Under the pieces are notes generated by a model. That model was not told the origin of the DNA and did not search any database. It saw nothing but the letters and a program-made list of their open reading frames with translations. The position numbers and the translations under genes are program-made. A stretch of DNA of 16,442 nucleotides from DAOVVL01 sp965603095 (GTDB lineage: Bacteria; Pseudomonadota; Alphaproteobacteria; Rhodospirillales; Magnetovibrionaceae), in the NCBI GenBank assembly GCA_965603095.1, contig CBFDBQ010000047.1:1-16442 (forward strand). The letters run 5' to 3'. This document shows positions 5,666 through 12,246 of this stretch, in pieces. How positions within the stretch are numbered: the stretch's first letter is position 1; every line of letters begins with the position of its first letter.

Positions 5666-8104
5666 ATGACAGATCAAGCGACTGAGACAGTAAAGACCCA
5701 CAGCGATGGTGACCTGCTGCCGGTATTACCGCTTCGCGATATTGTGGTTTTCCCCCACATGATCGTTCCGCTTTTTGTTGGGCGCGAGAAATCGGTTTTG
5801 GCGCTGGAAGACGTAATGCGCGAAGACAAGCAAATTCTTTTGGTTGCGCAAAAAAATGCCGCCCAAGACGACCCCGAAATAGATGACATCTACACGGTTG
5901 GAACCATTTCCACCGTGTTGCAGTTGCTAAAATTACCAGACGGCACCGTAAAGGTACTGGTCGAAGGTGGGCAGCGGGCAATTGTAAATAAATTTGATGA
6001 AAGCAAGCCGTTCTTTCAGGCCAGCATCAATGTAATCGAGGAGCCGGCTGACGAGAGCCAAGAAATGGAAGCTCTTTCTCGCTCGGTGGTTACCGAGTTT
6101 GAGCAGTACATAAAATTAAACAAGAAAATTCCGCCAGAAGCATTGGTTTCCATCAATCAAATCGAAGACCCATCCAAGCTTGCCGATACGGTTGCATCGC
6201 ATCTTGCGTTGAAAATATCTGACAAGCAGGAATTGCTGGAAATACAGTCCGTGGCCGAAAGGTTAGAGCGGGTTTATTCCTATATGGAAGGCGAAATTGG
6301 CGTATTGCAGGTTGAAAAGAAAATTCGCAACCGGGTTAAACGGCAAATGGAAAAAACCCAGCGCGAATATTATCTCAACGAACAGATGAAGGCTATTCAG
6401 AAAGAACTGGGCGACGGTGACGAAGGCCGCGACGAGGTTTCTGAACTGGAAGATAAGATCAAAAAAACCAAGCTTTCAAAAGAAGCTCGGGAAAAATGCA
6501 ATGCCGAAATAAAGAAACTAAAAAATATGTCGCCCATGTCGGCTGAGGCCACCGTGGTGCGTAATTATCTCGATTGGATTTTGGGCATACCGTGGAAAAA
6601 GAAAAGCGCCATTAAGAAAGACCTTAGCCAAGCTGAGAAAACTCTTGATACCGACCATTATGGACTTGAAAAAGTAAAAGAGCGCATCATCGAATATCTT
6701 GCGGTGCAAAGTCGAACTAAAAAACTAAAAGGCCCCATACTTTGTCTGGTTGGCCCCCCGGGTGTTGGTAAAACATCCCTAGGTAAATCCATTGCCGGTG
6801 CAACCGGGCGCAAGTTCGTGCGCATGAGCTTGGGCGGGGTGCGTGACGAGTCAGAAATTCGTGGTCACCGCCGTACCTATATCGGTTCAATGCCGGGCAA
6901 GGTCGTGCAGGGCATGAAAAAGGCCAAGGTTTCAAACCCGCTGTTCCTGTTAGATGAAATAGACAAAATGGGTGCAGACTATCGCGGTGATCCGGCATCT
7001 GCCCTTTTAGAGGTCTTGGACCCTGAACAGAACTCAACCTTTAACGACCATTATCTTGAAGTTGATTATGACCTTTCCGATGTAATGTTTGTAACCACCG
7101 CAAACACCATGAATATGCCCGGCCCATTAATGGACCGTATGGAAATAATTCGTCTTTCCGGTTACACCGAGGACGAAAAGGTTGAAATTGCCAATCACCA
7201 CCTGATTGACAAACAAATTGAATCTCATGGCCTGAAACCAGAAGAATGGTCCATATCGGATGCCGCCATTCGTGATATTATTCGCTATTACACCCGCGAA
7301 GCTGGTGTGCGTAATCTTGAGCGTGAAATTGCAAACCTTATCCGCAAGGCGACAAAAGAAATTGTCATGGACGTTAAGGTTAAATCCATAAAGATGACCG
7401 CTAAAAATCTTGAAAAATATGCTGGCGTTAAACGCTATCGCTATGGCGAACTAGAAGACGAAGACAAGGTTGGTGTTACCACTGGCCTTGCCTGGACCGA
7501 AGTTGGCGGCGAGATACTGCAAATTGAAGCCGTAATGGTGCCGGGCAAGGGTCGTATGACCATTACCGGTAAATTGGGCGACGTGATGAAGGAATCCATT
7601 CAGGCGGCAAGTTCGTTTGTGCAGTCTCGTGCTACACAATTTGGCATTAAACCACCCATATTCCAGAAAAAGGACATTCACGTTCACGTTCCAGAAGGCG
7701 CAACACCAAAAGACGGCCCATCGGCAGGCGTTGGTATGGTTACATCCATAGTTTCGGTGTTAACCGGCATCCCTGTGGGCAAGAACGTTGCCATGACTGG
7801 CGAAATTACGCTTAGGGGGCGCATTCTTCCCATTGGCGGCCTAAAGGAAAAACTTCTTGCCGCGCTTCGTTCGGGCATAACCACTGTGCTAATACCCAAA
7901 GATAACGAAAAGGACTTGGCTGAAATACCTGACAACGTGAAAAAGGGGCTAAAGATAATTCCCGTCTCTCATGTTGAGGAAGTTTTAAAAGTGGCCCTAA
8001 CCGAATCGCTCACCCCAATTGAATGGGACGAAGACGCAGAAGCCGAAGGATCGGCCCATTCTAAGGGTTCCGACGATGATACAGGTGATATTCTCACCCA
8101 TTAA
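5666..8104 (+). CDS. lon: Lon, ATP-dependent serine protease
   Basis: Lon is a hexameric cytoplasmic protease that removes misfolded and short-lived regulatory proteins. At 812 residues it is a normal LonA. The N-terminal substrate-binding domain starts with LLPVLPLRDIVVFPHMIVPL, followed by a coiled-coil region. The AAA+ module has Walker A GPPGVGKT (363-370) and Walker B LFLLDEIDK (426-434). The protease domain carries the Ser-Lys dyad as Ser686 in KDGPSAG and Lys729 in GGLKEKLLAALR, each shifted by seven from E. coli. The C-terminus is acidic (EWDEDAEAEG onward). The ATG at 5666 has only a weak A-rich upstream sequence instead of a Shine-Dalgarno site. It lies behind an RpoH-like promoter and ahead of hupB, a common order in proteobacteria. 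Confidence 0.97.
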   Translation: MTDQATETVKTHSDGDLLPVLPLRDIVVFPHMIVPLFVGREKSVLALEDVMREDKQILLVAQKNAAQDDPEIDDIYTVGTISTVLQLLKLPDGTVKVLVEGGQRAIVNKFDESKPFFQASINVIEEPADESQEMEALSRSVVTEFEQYIKLNKKIPPEALVSINQIEDPSKLADTVASHLALKISDKQELLEIQSVAERLERVYSYMEGEIGVLQVEKKIRNRVKRQMEKTQREYYLNEQMKAIQKELGDGDEGRDEVSELEDKIKKTKLSKEAREKCNAEIKKLKNMSPMSAEATVVRNYLDWILGIPWKKKSAIKKDLSQAEKTLDTDHYGLEKVKERIIEYLAVQSRTKKLKGPILCLVGPPGVGKTSLGKSIAGATGRKFVRMSLGGVRDESEIRGHRRTYIGSMPGKVVQGMKKAKVSNPLFLLDEIDKMGADYRGDPASALLEVLDPEQNSTFNDHYLEVDYDLSDVMFVTTANTMNMPGPLMDRMEIIRLSGYTEDEKVEIANHHLIDKQIESHGLKPEEWSISDAAIRDIIRYYTREAGVRNLEREIANLIRKATKEIVMDVKVKSIKMTAKNLEKYAGVKRYRYGELEDEDKVGVTTGLAWTEVGGEILQIEAVMVPGKGRMTITGKLGDVMKESIQAASSFVQSRATQFGIKPPIFQKKDIHVHVPEGATPKDGPSAGVGMVTSIVSVLTGIPVGKNVAMTGEITLRGRILPIGGLKEKLLAALRSGITTVLIPKDNEKDLAEIPDNVKKGLKIIPVSHVEEVLKVALTESLTPIEWDEDAEAEGSAHSKGSDDDTGDILTH

Positions 8105-8137
8105 TTTTACGTTGCCTAAACTAATGTGATTGATGAT

Positions 8138-8175
8138 AAAACCTCTATGAAGCGTTTGTTTTATAGGGGTTTTTT
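8138..8175 (+). terminator. Rho-independent terminator after lon
   Basis: AAAACCTCTAT (8138-8148) pairs with ATAGGGGTTTT (8163-8173), with one T-G wobble. Weak pairing continues into the loop, and the right arm merges into six T (8170-8175). It ends lon transcription 70 bases past the stop codon. Confidence 0.8.
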
Positions 8176-8261
8176 CTGTTTTTGGTGGTTTTAGACCTCG
8201 ACAATTTTATCTAAAATGCACTGAAAACCGCAAAAAACTGGGGAAAACTAGACATCCGTGA

Positions 8262-8303
8262 TTGACGGGATGGAAAAAAGGAAGCTAATTTCACCCATAT
8301 ACT
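8262..8303 (+). promoter_or_regulatory. Candidate hupB promoter region
   Basis: TTGACG (8262-8267) is a good -35. With an 18-base spacer, TAATTT (8286-8291) is a modest -10. A better -10 sequence, TATACT at 8298-8303, has no matching -35 at standard distance. Any start here places the terminator-like hairpin at 8311-8341 in the hupB leader. Confidence 0.4.
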
Positions 8304-8310
8304 TTTCCTG

Positions 8311-8341
8311 ATGCCGACATCTCGGCGTTATTTGTTTTTTT
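8311..8341 (+). terminator. Terminator-like hairpin between the hupB promoter and start codon
   Basis: ATGCCGA (8311-8317) pairs with TCGGCGT (8322-8328) through seven pairs including one wobble, around the loop CATC. It is followed by TATTTG and seven T (8335-8341). It could be a second lon terminator or an attenuator in the hupB leader, as it ends only 29 bases before the hupB start codon. Confidence 0.5.
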
Positions 8342-8370
8342 AAATCTCTATATATGAAGGGGGCTATACC

Positions 8371-8643
8371 TTGAACAAGAATGATCTCATTGCAGAAGTT
8401 GCCGAACAAACTGAGCTTTCAAAAGCTGACACAACCAAAGCGGTTGACGCAGTTATCGAAGCAATCACTGGTTCATTGAAAACTGGCACCGAAGTTCGCC
8501 TAGTGGGCTTTGGTACTTTCAGTGTTGCCCGTCGTAAAGCAACCACCGGACGTAACCCACGCACTGGCGAAAGCATCCAGATTAAGGCTTCTAACCAGCC
8601 TAAATTCAAAGCTGGTAAAGCCCTTAAAGAAGCCGTTAACTAA
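8371..8643 (+). CDS. hupB: DNA-binding protein HU
   Basis: HU is a small dimeric histone-like protein that bends and coats DNA in the nucleoid. The 90 residues have family length and order: the helical part (MNKNDLIAEVAEQTELSKAD), then the signature around VGFGTFSVARRKATTGRNPR containing the DNA-contacting arm and its RNP tip, then the C-terminal helix. The start codon is TTG at 8371, supported by AAGGGGG at 8357-8363 seven bases upstream and by the conserved MNKNDLI beginning. It lies between its own candidate promoter and a strong terminator, so it is probably a monocistronic, highly expressed gene. IHF is excluded by the MNKNDLI start and overall match to HU. Confidence 0.95.
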   Translation: MNKNDLIAEVAEQTELSKADTTKAVDAVIEAITGSLKTGTEVRLVGFGTFSVARRKATTGRNPRTGESIQIKASNQPKFKAGKALKEAVN

Positions 8644-8667
8644 TCGGCTCTTTATATAGGTTTACGG

Positions 8668-8704
8668 CTGGCCGTCCTCTTATGGGGGCGGCCAGTTCTT
8701 TTTT
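8668..8704 (+). terminator. Strong rho-independent terminator after hupB
   Basis: CTGGCCGTCC (8668-8677) pairs with GGGCGGCCAG (8686-8695), with one wobble, around an eight-base loop. It is followed by TTCTTTTTT (8696-8704). This is 24 bases beyond the hupB stop. Confidence 0.88.
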
Positions 8705-8785
8705 GAAGGTGGTTTTTTTGAAGTTGTTTATTTTGGCTATTGTTAAAAAACTACCTGTTTAAAACCTTTAATTGCTTGCAGGTGA

Positions 8786-8808
8786 GGGGAGAGGCGGTTA
8801 ATCTCCCC
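8786..8808. other. Seven-pair hairpin just before tRNA-Val
   Basis: GGGGAGA (8786-8792) and TCTCCCC (8802-8808) are perfect inverted repeats with a nine-base loop, ending 14 bases before mature tRNA-Val. It may fold in the precursor leader, or be an operator within the promoter. A possible but weak promoter (TTGCAG at 8775-8780, TTAATC after 16 bases) overlaps it. Confidence 0.4.
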
Positions 8809-8822
8809 CGCGCCTCAAATGA

Positions 8823-8898
8823 GGGCGGTTAGCTCAGTTGGTAGAGCATCTCGTTTACACCGAGAATGTCGGGGGTTCGAGCCCCTCACCGCCCACCA
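8823..8898 (+). tRNA. tRNA-Val, anticodon UAC
   Basis: The 76-base gene has acceptor arms GGGCGGT (8823-8829) and ACCGCCC (8888-8894), all seven pairs Watson-Crick. The discriminator is A and CCA is encoded at 8896-8898. The anticodon stem TCTCG/CGAGA encloses TTTACAC, giving UAC, which reads GUA and probably other valine codons. The T arm contains GGTTCGA. It stands between hupB and tRNA-Asp. Confidence 0.97.
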
Positions 8899-8944
8899 TT
8901 TTCTTAATTTAAGGCATGATGTAAGCCCTGCGCCCATAGTCGGC

Positions 8945-8973
8945 TTGACACCTGGCTAGGCCTGCATTACTAG
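8945..8973 (+). promoter_or_regulatory. Promoter of tRNA-Asp
   Basis: A perfect TTGACA (8945-8950) is followed after exactly 17 bases by TACTAG (8968-8973), a partial -10 match. The start would fall close to 8980, about 10 bases before the mature tRNA. Its -35 is identical to that of the tRNA-Leu promoter in this window. Confidence 0.6.
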
Positions 8974-8989
8974 ACAGCTTCCCTTATAT

Positions 8990-9066
<77 letters not shown>

Positions 9067-9151
9067 TTACCCCACATAATTGTACCCATGAATATGCTCG
9101 GAACTATGCCCAAAACTAAGCTTGGGCGATTCTTGAAAGATTCCCGTCATT

Positions 9152-9175
9152 TATCGCTATTTGAGCGGTATTTTT
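9152..9175 (+). terminator. Weak rho-independent terminator after tRNA-Asp
   Basis: TATCGCT (9152-9158) pairs with AGCGGTA (9164-9170) with one wobble around the loop ATTTG, followed by five T (9171-9175). It lies 86 bases past the tRNA. Confidence 0.5.
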
Positions 9176-9273
9176 GCGTGATTTTTGCACCAATTCACCA
9201 GTCGTAATTAAAAAAAACCAATATTAAGTCATTTCAACCACTTGGTTGGGTGGAAAGCCTACCCATTTGGGCT

Positions 9274-9301
9274 TTGGCAGGCATGAAAAATGGCTTATAA
9301 C
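9274..9301 (+). promoter_or_regulatory. Sigma-70-type promoter of the nuo operon
   Basis: TTGGCA (9274-9279) and TATAAC (9296-9301) each match the consensus at five of six positions, with a 16-base spacer. This is the best promoter in the spacer. It implies a start near 9308 and a leader of nearly 180 bases. A further exact TATAAT at 9332-9337 has no -35 partner. Confidence 0.55.
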
Positions 9302-9353
9302 ATTGGGAAACCCCCAGAAAGGGGTATGGATTATAATAACAAAATAAATAATA

Positions 9354-9379
9354 GACCTGGGGAGGTCATGTGCACATGA
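9354..9379 (+). promoter_or_regulatory. Ribosome site in a small hairpin joined to a 14-base palindrome
   Basis: GACCT (9354-9358) pairs with AGGTC (9363-9367) around GGGG, placing the strong Shine-Dalgarno sequence GGGGAGG (9359-9365) in the loop and right arm. It is directly followed by the perfect palindrome TCATGTGCACATGA (9366-9379), which holds ATG codons at 9368 and 9376 and a GTG at 9370. The Shine-Dalgarno site lies ten bases before the ATG at 9376. Confidence 0.5.
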
Positions 9380-9489
9380 GGAAGACGTCATTCGAACGTC
9401 TTGCGTTTCAGCAAAAGACGTTAATTGCACCCAATGGCATTGGTAGCGTGCGTTCGCGCGCGCTTGAAATTAAGGCGGGTGTAAAATGA
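9376..9489 (+). CDS. Candidate 37-residue leader ORF overlapping the nuoA start
   Basis: The frame runs from ATG at 9376 (or GTG at 9370) to a TGA at 9487-9489 that overlaps the nuoA ATG at 9486 as ATGA, the form typical of translational coupling. It is preceded by GGGGAGG ten bases upstream. The product would start MRKTSFERLAFQQ and end SRALEIKAGVK: basic, soluble, with no cysteine and no membrane segment. I do not recognise a family. It may be a real small protein, a regulatory leader peptide, or chance, because a 38-codon frame is short. Several hairpins occupy the same bases and could explain the conservation pattern instead. Confidence 0.3.
   Translation: MRKTSFERLAFQQKTLIAPNGIGSVRSRALEIKAGVK
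9382..9421 (+). promoter_or_regulatory. Three-element alternative hairpin in the nuo leader
   Basis: AAGACGT occurs at 9382-9388 and 9415-9421, with its exact inverse complement ACGTCTT at 9396-9402 between them. The middle element can pair with the left copy (loop CATTCGA) or with the right copy (12-base loop, with extra GC/GC pairing possible), but not both. This is the layout of an RNA switch or attenuator. It lies inside the candidate leader ORF. No T run follows, so control would be translational or by stability. Confidence 0.4.
9445..9464 (+). promoter_or_regulatory. Stable UUCG-loop hairpin next to the nuoA ribosome site
   Basis: AGCGTGCG (9445-9452) pairs with CGCGCGCT (9457-9464) over eight pairs, one a wobble, with the loop TTCG. 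It ends eight bases before the purine-rich AAGGCGGG (9472-9479), the likely Shine-Dalgarno site of nuoA. It could hold that site open or act as a pause or processing element. Confidence 0.5.
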
Positions 9490-9869
9490 CAGACGCAATT
9501 TCAACCAATGCTTTGCTTGGCGATTATTTTCCCATACTTATTTTCTTAGCCATAGCCATAGCCATGTCGGTAATGATGGTAGCGGCATCAATGATTATCG
9601 GGCGGCAAAAGCCTGATGCTGAAAAGCTTTCTGCATATGAGTGTGGTTTCGAAGCATTTGAAGATGCGCGTACAAAATTTGACGTTAGGTTTTATCTAGT
9701 GGCCATTCTTTTCATTATATTCGACCTTGAGATCGCATTTTTATTTCCATGGGCGGTAAGCCTTGGTGATATTGGTGTGTTTGGGTTTTGGTCGATGATG
9801 GTGTTTCTTGGTGTTCTTACCATTGGCTTTATTTATGAGTGGAAGAAGGGGGCTCTGGAATGGGAGTAA
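9486..9869 (+). CDS. nuoA: NADH-quinone oxidoreductase subunit A
   Basis: NuoA is a small membrane subunit of respiratory complex I, close to the quinone entry site. The 127 residues hold three predicted membrane helices at about 14-38, 69-90 and 98-117. The family signature YECGFE is at 51-56, and RFYLVAILFIIFDLEIAFLF follows from 68, with the conserved acidic residues Asp80 and Glu82 inside the second helix. The C-terminus YEWKKGALEW is typical. AAGGCGGG at 9472-9479 serves the ATG at 9486. It is the first structural gene of the nuo operon and its last ten bases overlap nuoB. Confidence 0.96.
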   Translation: MTDAISTNALLGDYFPILIFLAIAIAMSVMMVAASMIIGRQKPDAEKLSAYECGFEAFEDARTKFDVRFYLVAILFIIFDLEIAFLFPWAVSLGDIGVFGFWSMMVFLGVLTIGFIYEWKKGALEWE

Positions 9870-10417
9870 CCCGTAACTTGCCTAGAACCGCCCCCGACGG
9901 TAGGGCCGGTGCATCGGTTGACCAAGACGCAGCGCTTGGCGATGTGGCCATGGAAATGGAAGACCGTGGTTTTGTAACCGCCAGCATTGACAAGGTTGTT
10001 AACTGGGCACGGACCGGTTCCATGTGGCCAATGACATTTGGTTTGGCCTGTTGTGCGGTGGAAATGATCCACGCATACATGAGCCGTTATGATCTTGACC
10101 GTTTTGGCGTTGTTCCTAGGCCTTCGCCTCGACAGTCCGATGTTATTATTGTTGCTGGAACATTGACCAACAAAATGGCCCCGGCGTTTCGTAAAGTTTA
10201 CGACCAAATGGCCGAACCGCGTTGGGTTATATCAATGGGTTCGTGTGCCAATGGCGGTGGCTATTATCATTATTCATATTCCGTAGTACGTGGTTGTGAC
10301 CGGGTTGTACCGGTTGATATCTATGTGCCCGGCTGTCCACCAACGGCTGAAGCTTTGCTTTACGGTATTCTTCAACTGCAAAAGAAAATACATCGCACCG
10401 GAACGCTTTGGCGTTAA
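9860..10417 (+). CDS. nuoB: NADH-quinone oxidoreductase subunit B
   Basis: NuoB carries the terminal [4Fe-4S] cluster N2, which passes electrons to quinone. From the ATG at 9860 it has 185 residues. The N2 ligands are Cys64 and Cys65 in GLACCAVEM, Cys129 in SMGSCANGGG and Cys159 in YVPGCPP. The ATG at 9860 was chosen over the in-frame GTG at 9839 because AAGGGGG (9846-9852) precedes it by seven bases and the upstream codons encode non-conserved residues. It overlaps the nuoA end by ten bases, suggesting coupled translation. Confidence 0.96.
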   Translation: MGVTRNLPRTAPDGRAGASVDQDAALGDVAMEMEDRGFVTASIDKVVNWARTGSMWPMTFGLACCAVEMIHAYMSRYDLDRFGVVPRPSPRQSDVIIVAGTLTNKMAPAFRKVYDQMAEPRWVISMGSCANGGGYYHYSYSVVRGCDRVVPVDIYVPGCPPTAEALLYGILQLQKKIHRTGTLWR

Positions 10418-10446
10418 CGGCAAAAATGTTTAGAAAGACATAAAGA

Positions 10447-11058
10447 ATGATCGAAGCACTTGAAGAGCTTTTAGGCACAATCACCACACACTTGGGTGAT
10501 AATGTTGTGCATTCTGAAATTAAGCTTGGTGAAATTTCTATTGTTGTAAAACATGACGAGATTGGGCGTGTGCTTACTTATCTGCGCGATGATATAAATT
10601 GCCAGTTTAAACAATTGGTCGATATTTGTGGTGCCGATTATCCCGAACGTGAAAAACGTTTTGATGTTGTTTATAATTTGCTCAGCCTTACCCATAACCG
10701 CCGTGTTCGGGTAAAGGTTCATGTTGATAACGAAAGCGTTCCCAGCGCGGTTCCTGTTTTTTCAACCGCCGGATGGTTTGAACGCGAAGTATGGGATATG
10801 TACGGAATATTTTTTGAAGGCAATCCCGACCTAAGACGAATTCTTACGGATTATGGTTTTGAAGGCCATCCATTACGTAAAGATTTCCCACTAACCGGTT
10901 TTGTTGAAATTCGTTACGACGAAGAACAAAAACGTGTTGTCTATGAACCTGTGAAACTAACGCAGGACTTCCGCAATTTCGATTTCCTTAGCCCATGGGA
11001 AGGCCCCGGTGCCCTTCCTGGCGATGAAAAGGCAACCGAAAACGAGGAGGGGTCGTAA
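10447..11058 (+). CDS. nuoC: NADH-quinone oxidoreductase subunit C
   Basis: NuoC (30 kDa subunit) has no cofactor and packs against NuoD in the connecting module of complex I. The 203 residues contain the signature REVWDMYGIFFEGNPDLRRI (Trp116 on) and GHPLRKDFPLTGF (from about 140), followed by RYDEEQKRVVYEPVKL and the end motif FRNFDFLSPWEG. It is a separate gene here, unlike the nuoCD fusion of E. coli. It follows nuoB by 29 bases, and its upstream ribosome site (GAAAGACATAAAGA) is weak. Confidence 0.96.
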   Translation: MIEALEELLGTITTHLGDNVVHSEIKLGEISIVVKHDEIGRVLTYLRDDINCQFKQLVDICGADYPEREKRFDVVYNLLSLTHNRRVRVKVHVDNESVPSAVPVFSTAGWFEREVWDMYGIFFEGNPDLRRILTDYGFEGHPLRKDFPLTGFVEIRYDEEQKRVVYEPVKLTQDFRNFDFLSPWEGPGALPGDEKATENEEGS

Positions 11059-11067
11059 GGTAAATAC

Positions 11068-12246
11068 ATGTCAACAAACCAGATAAAAAACCTGACCCTT
11101 AATTTTGGCCCGCAACATCCTGCGGCCCACGGCGTGTTGCGCATGGTGTTGGAAATGGATGGCGAGGTGGTTGAGCGTGCCGATCCGCACATTGGTCTTT
11201 TGCACCGTGGCACAGAAAAACTTATCGAACACAAAACCTATATGCAGGCGGTTCCTTATTTTGACCGGCTTGATTACGTTGCCCCGCAAAATCAAGAACA
11301 CGCATTTGTTTTGGCTGCGGAAAAATTATTACAGGTAGAAATACCAGAGCGTGCCCAATATGTCCGCGTTCTTTATTGCGAAATAGGGCGTATCTTAAGT
11401 CATATTTTGAACGTTTGCTCTTATGCAATTGACGTTGGTGCAATGACACCAATGTTATGGGCATTTGAAGAACGCGAACGTTTAATGGAATTCTGTGAAC
11501 GCGTATCGGGTGCGCGCATGCACATGAACTATTTCCGCATTGGCGGTGTGGCCCGTGACATGCCTGATGGGCTTGCAGATGATATTTGGGAATGGACAGA
11601 AACATTCCCGCAAATGATAGACGACATCGAAACATTGCTGACAGAAAACCGTATATTCAAACAGCGCACAGTTGATATTGGCGTGGTTACACCGGAACAA
11701 GCTTTGGATTGGGGTTTCACCGGGCCCAATTTGCGCGCCAACGGTTTTGCCTGGGATTTACGCAAAAGTCAGCCTTATGATGCTTATGCCAAAATGGATT
11801 TTGATATTCCGGTTGCCAAAAATGGCGATTGTTATGACCGCTATCTTGTTCGTATGTATGAAATGCGTGAATCTGTAAAAATTATGCGCCAAGCATTGAA
11901 AGATATGCCCGATGGATTGGTTCGCGCCGATGACAGGCGGGTATCGCCACCACCACGCGAAGAAATGAAACATTCGATGGAAGCATTAATCCATCATTTC
12001 AAATTGTTTACCGAAGGCATCCGTGTTCCCGAAGGCGAAACCTATACTGCGGTGGAAGCACCCAAAGGTGAGTTTGCGGTTTATCTGGTATCTGATGGCT
12101 CTAACCGCCCGTACCGTTGCAAAATACGCGCCCCGGGGTTTGCGCATTTACAAGCAATGGAATTAATGACCAAAGGCCACATGTTGGCTGATGCAGTAGC
12201 AGTAATTGGGTCTATCGACATTGTATTTGGTGAGATCGACAGATGA
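11068..12246 (+). CDS. nuoD: NADH-quinone oxidoreductase subunit D
   Basis: NuoD (49 kDa subunit) is the hydrogenase-derived subunit that, with NuoB, forms the quinone-binding cavity. The 392 residues start with the family motif LNFGPQHPAAHGVLR (from 11), whose histidine loop lines the quinone site, then HIGLLHRGTEKLIE and YFDRLDYVAPQNQEHAF. The C-terminus (YRCKIRAPGFAHLQ, ending DIVFGEIDR) is complete. AAGG at 11057-11060 lies seven bases before the ATG. The stop overlaps the nuoE start as ATGA at 12243-12246. Confidence 0.97.
   Translation: MSTNQIKNLTLNFGPQHPAAHGVLRMVLEMDGEVVERADPHIGLLHRGTEKLIEHKTYMQAVPYFDRLDYVAPQNQEHAFVLAAEKLLQVEIPERAQYVRVLYCEIGRILSHILNVCSYAIDVGAMTPMLWAFEERERLMEFCERVSGARMHMNYFRIGGVARDMPDGLADDIWEWTETFPQMIDDIETLLTENRIFKQRTVDIGVVTPEQALDWGFTGPNLRANGFAWDLRKSQPYDAYAKMDFDIPVAKNGDCYDRYLVRMYEMRESVKIMRQALKDMPDGLVRADDRRVSPPPREEMKHSMEALIHHFKLFTEGIRVPEGETYTAVEAPKGEFAVYLVSDGSNRPYRCKIRAPGFAHLQAMELMTKGHMLADAVAVIGSIDIVFGEIDR

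Larger units (their letters stand above)
9067..9485. other. Spacer and leader between tRNA-Asp and nuoA (419 bases)
   Basis: No large gene is present. The left half is A+T-rich and holds a weak terminator (9152-9175) and a run of short inverted repeats around 9236-9275 (CAACC-ACTT-GGTTG; AAAGCC at 9254-9259 with GGCTTT at 9270-9275). A sigma-70 promoter lies at 9274-9301. The rest, about 180 bases, is the presumed nuo leader, dense in inverted repeats and containing a 37-codon ORF that overlaps the nuoA start. Confidence 0.6.

Noticed and set aside
5457..5669. A 70-codon plus-strand frame ending in ATGA at the lon start
   Set aside because: It would start at a GTG inside the loop of the clpX terminator, has no ribosome site, and crosses the RpoH-like promoter and palindromes. 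The product resembles no known family.
9332..9337. Exact TATAAT in the nuo leader as the main promoter
   Set aside because: No acceptable -35 lies 15-19 bases upstream. TTGGCA/TATAAC at 9274-9301 is a better pair.
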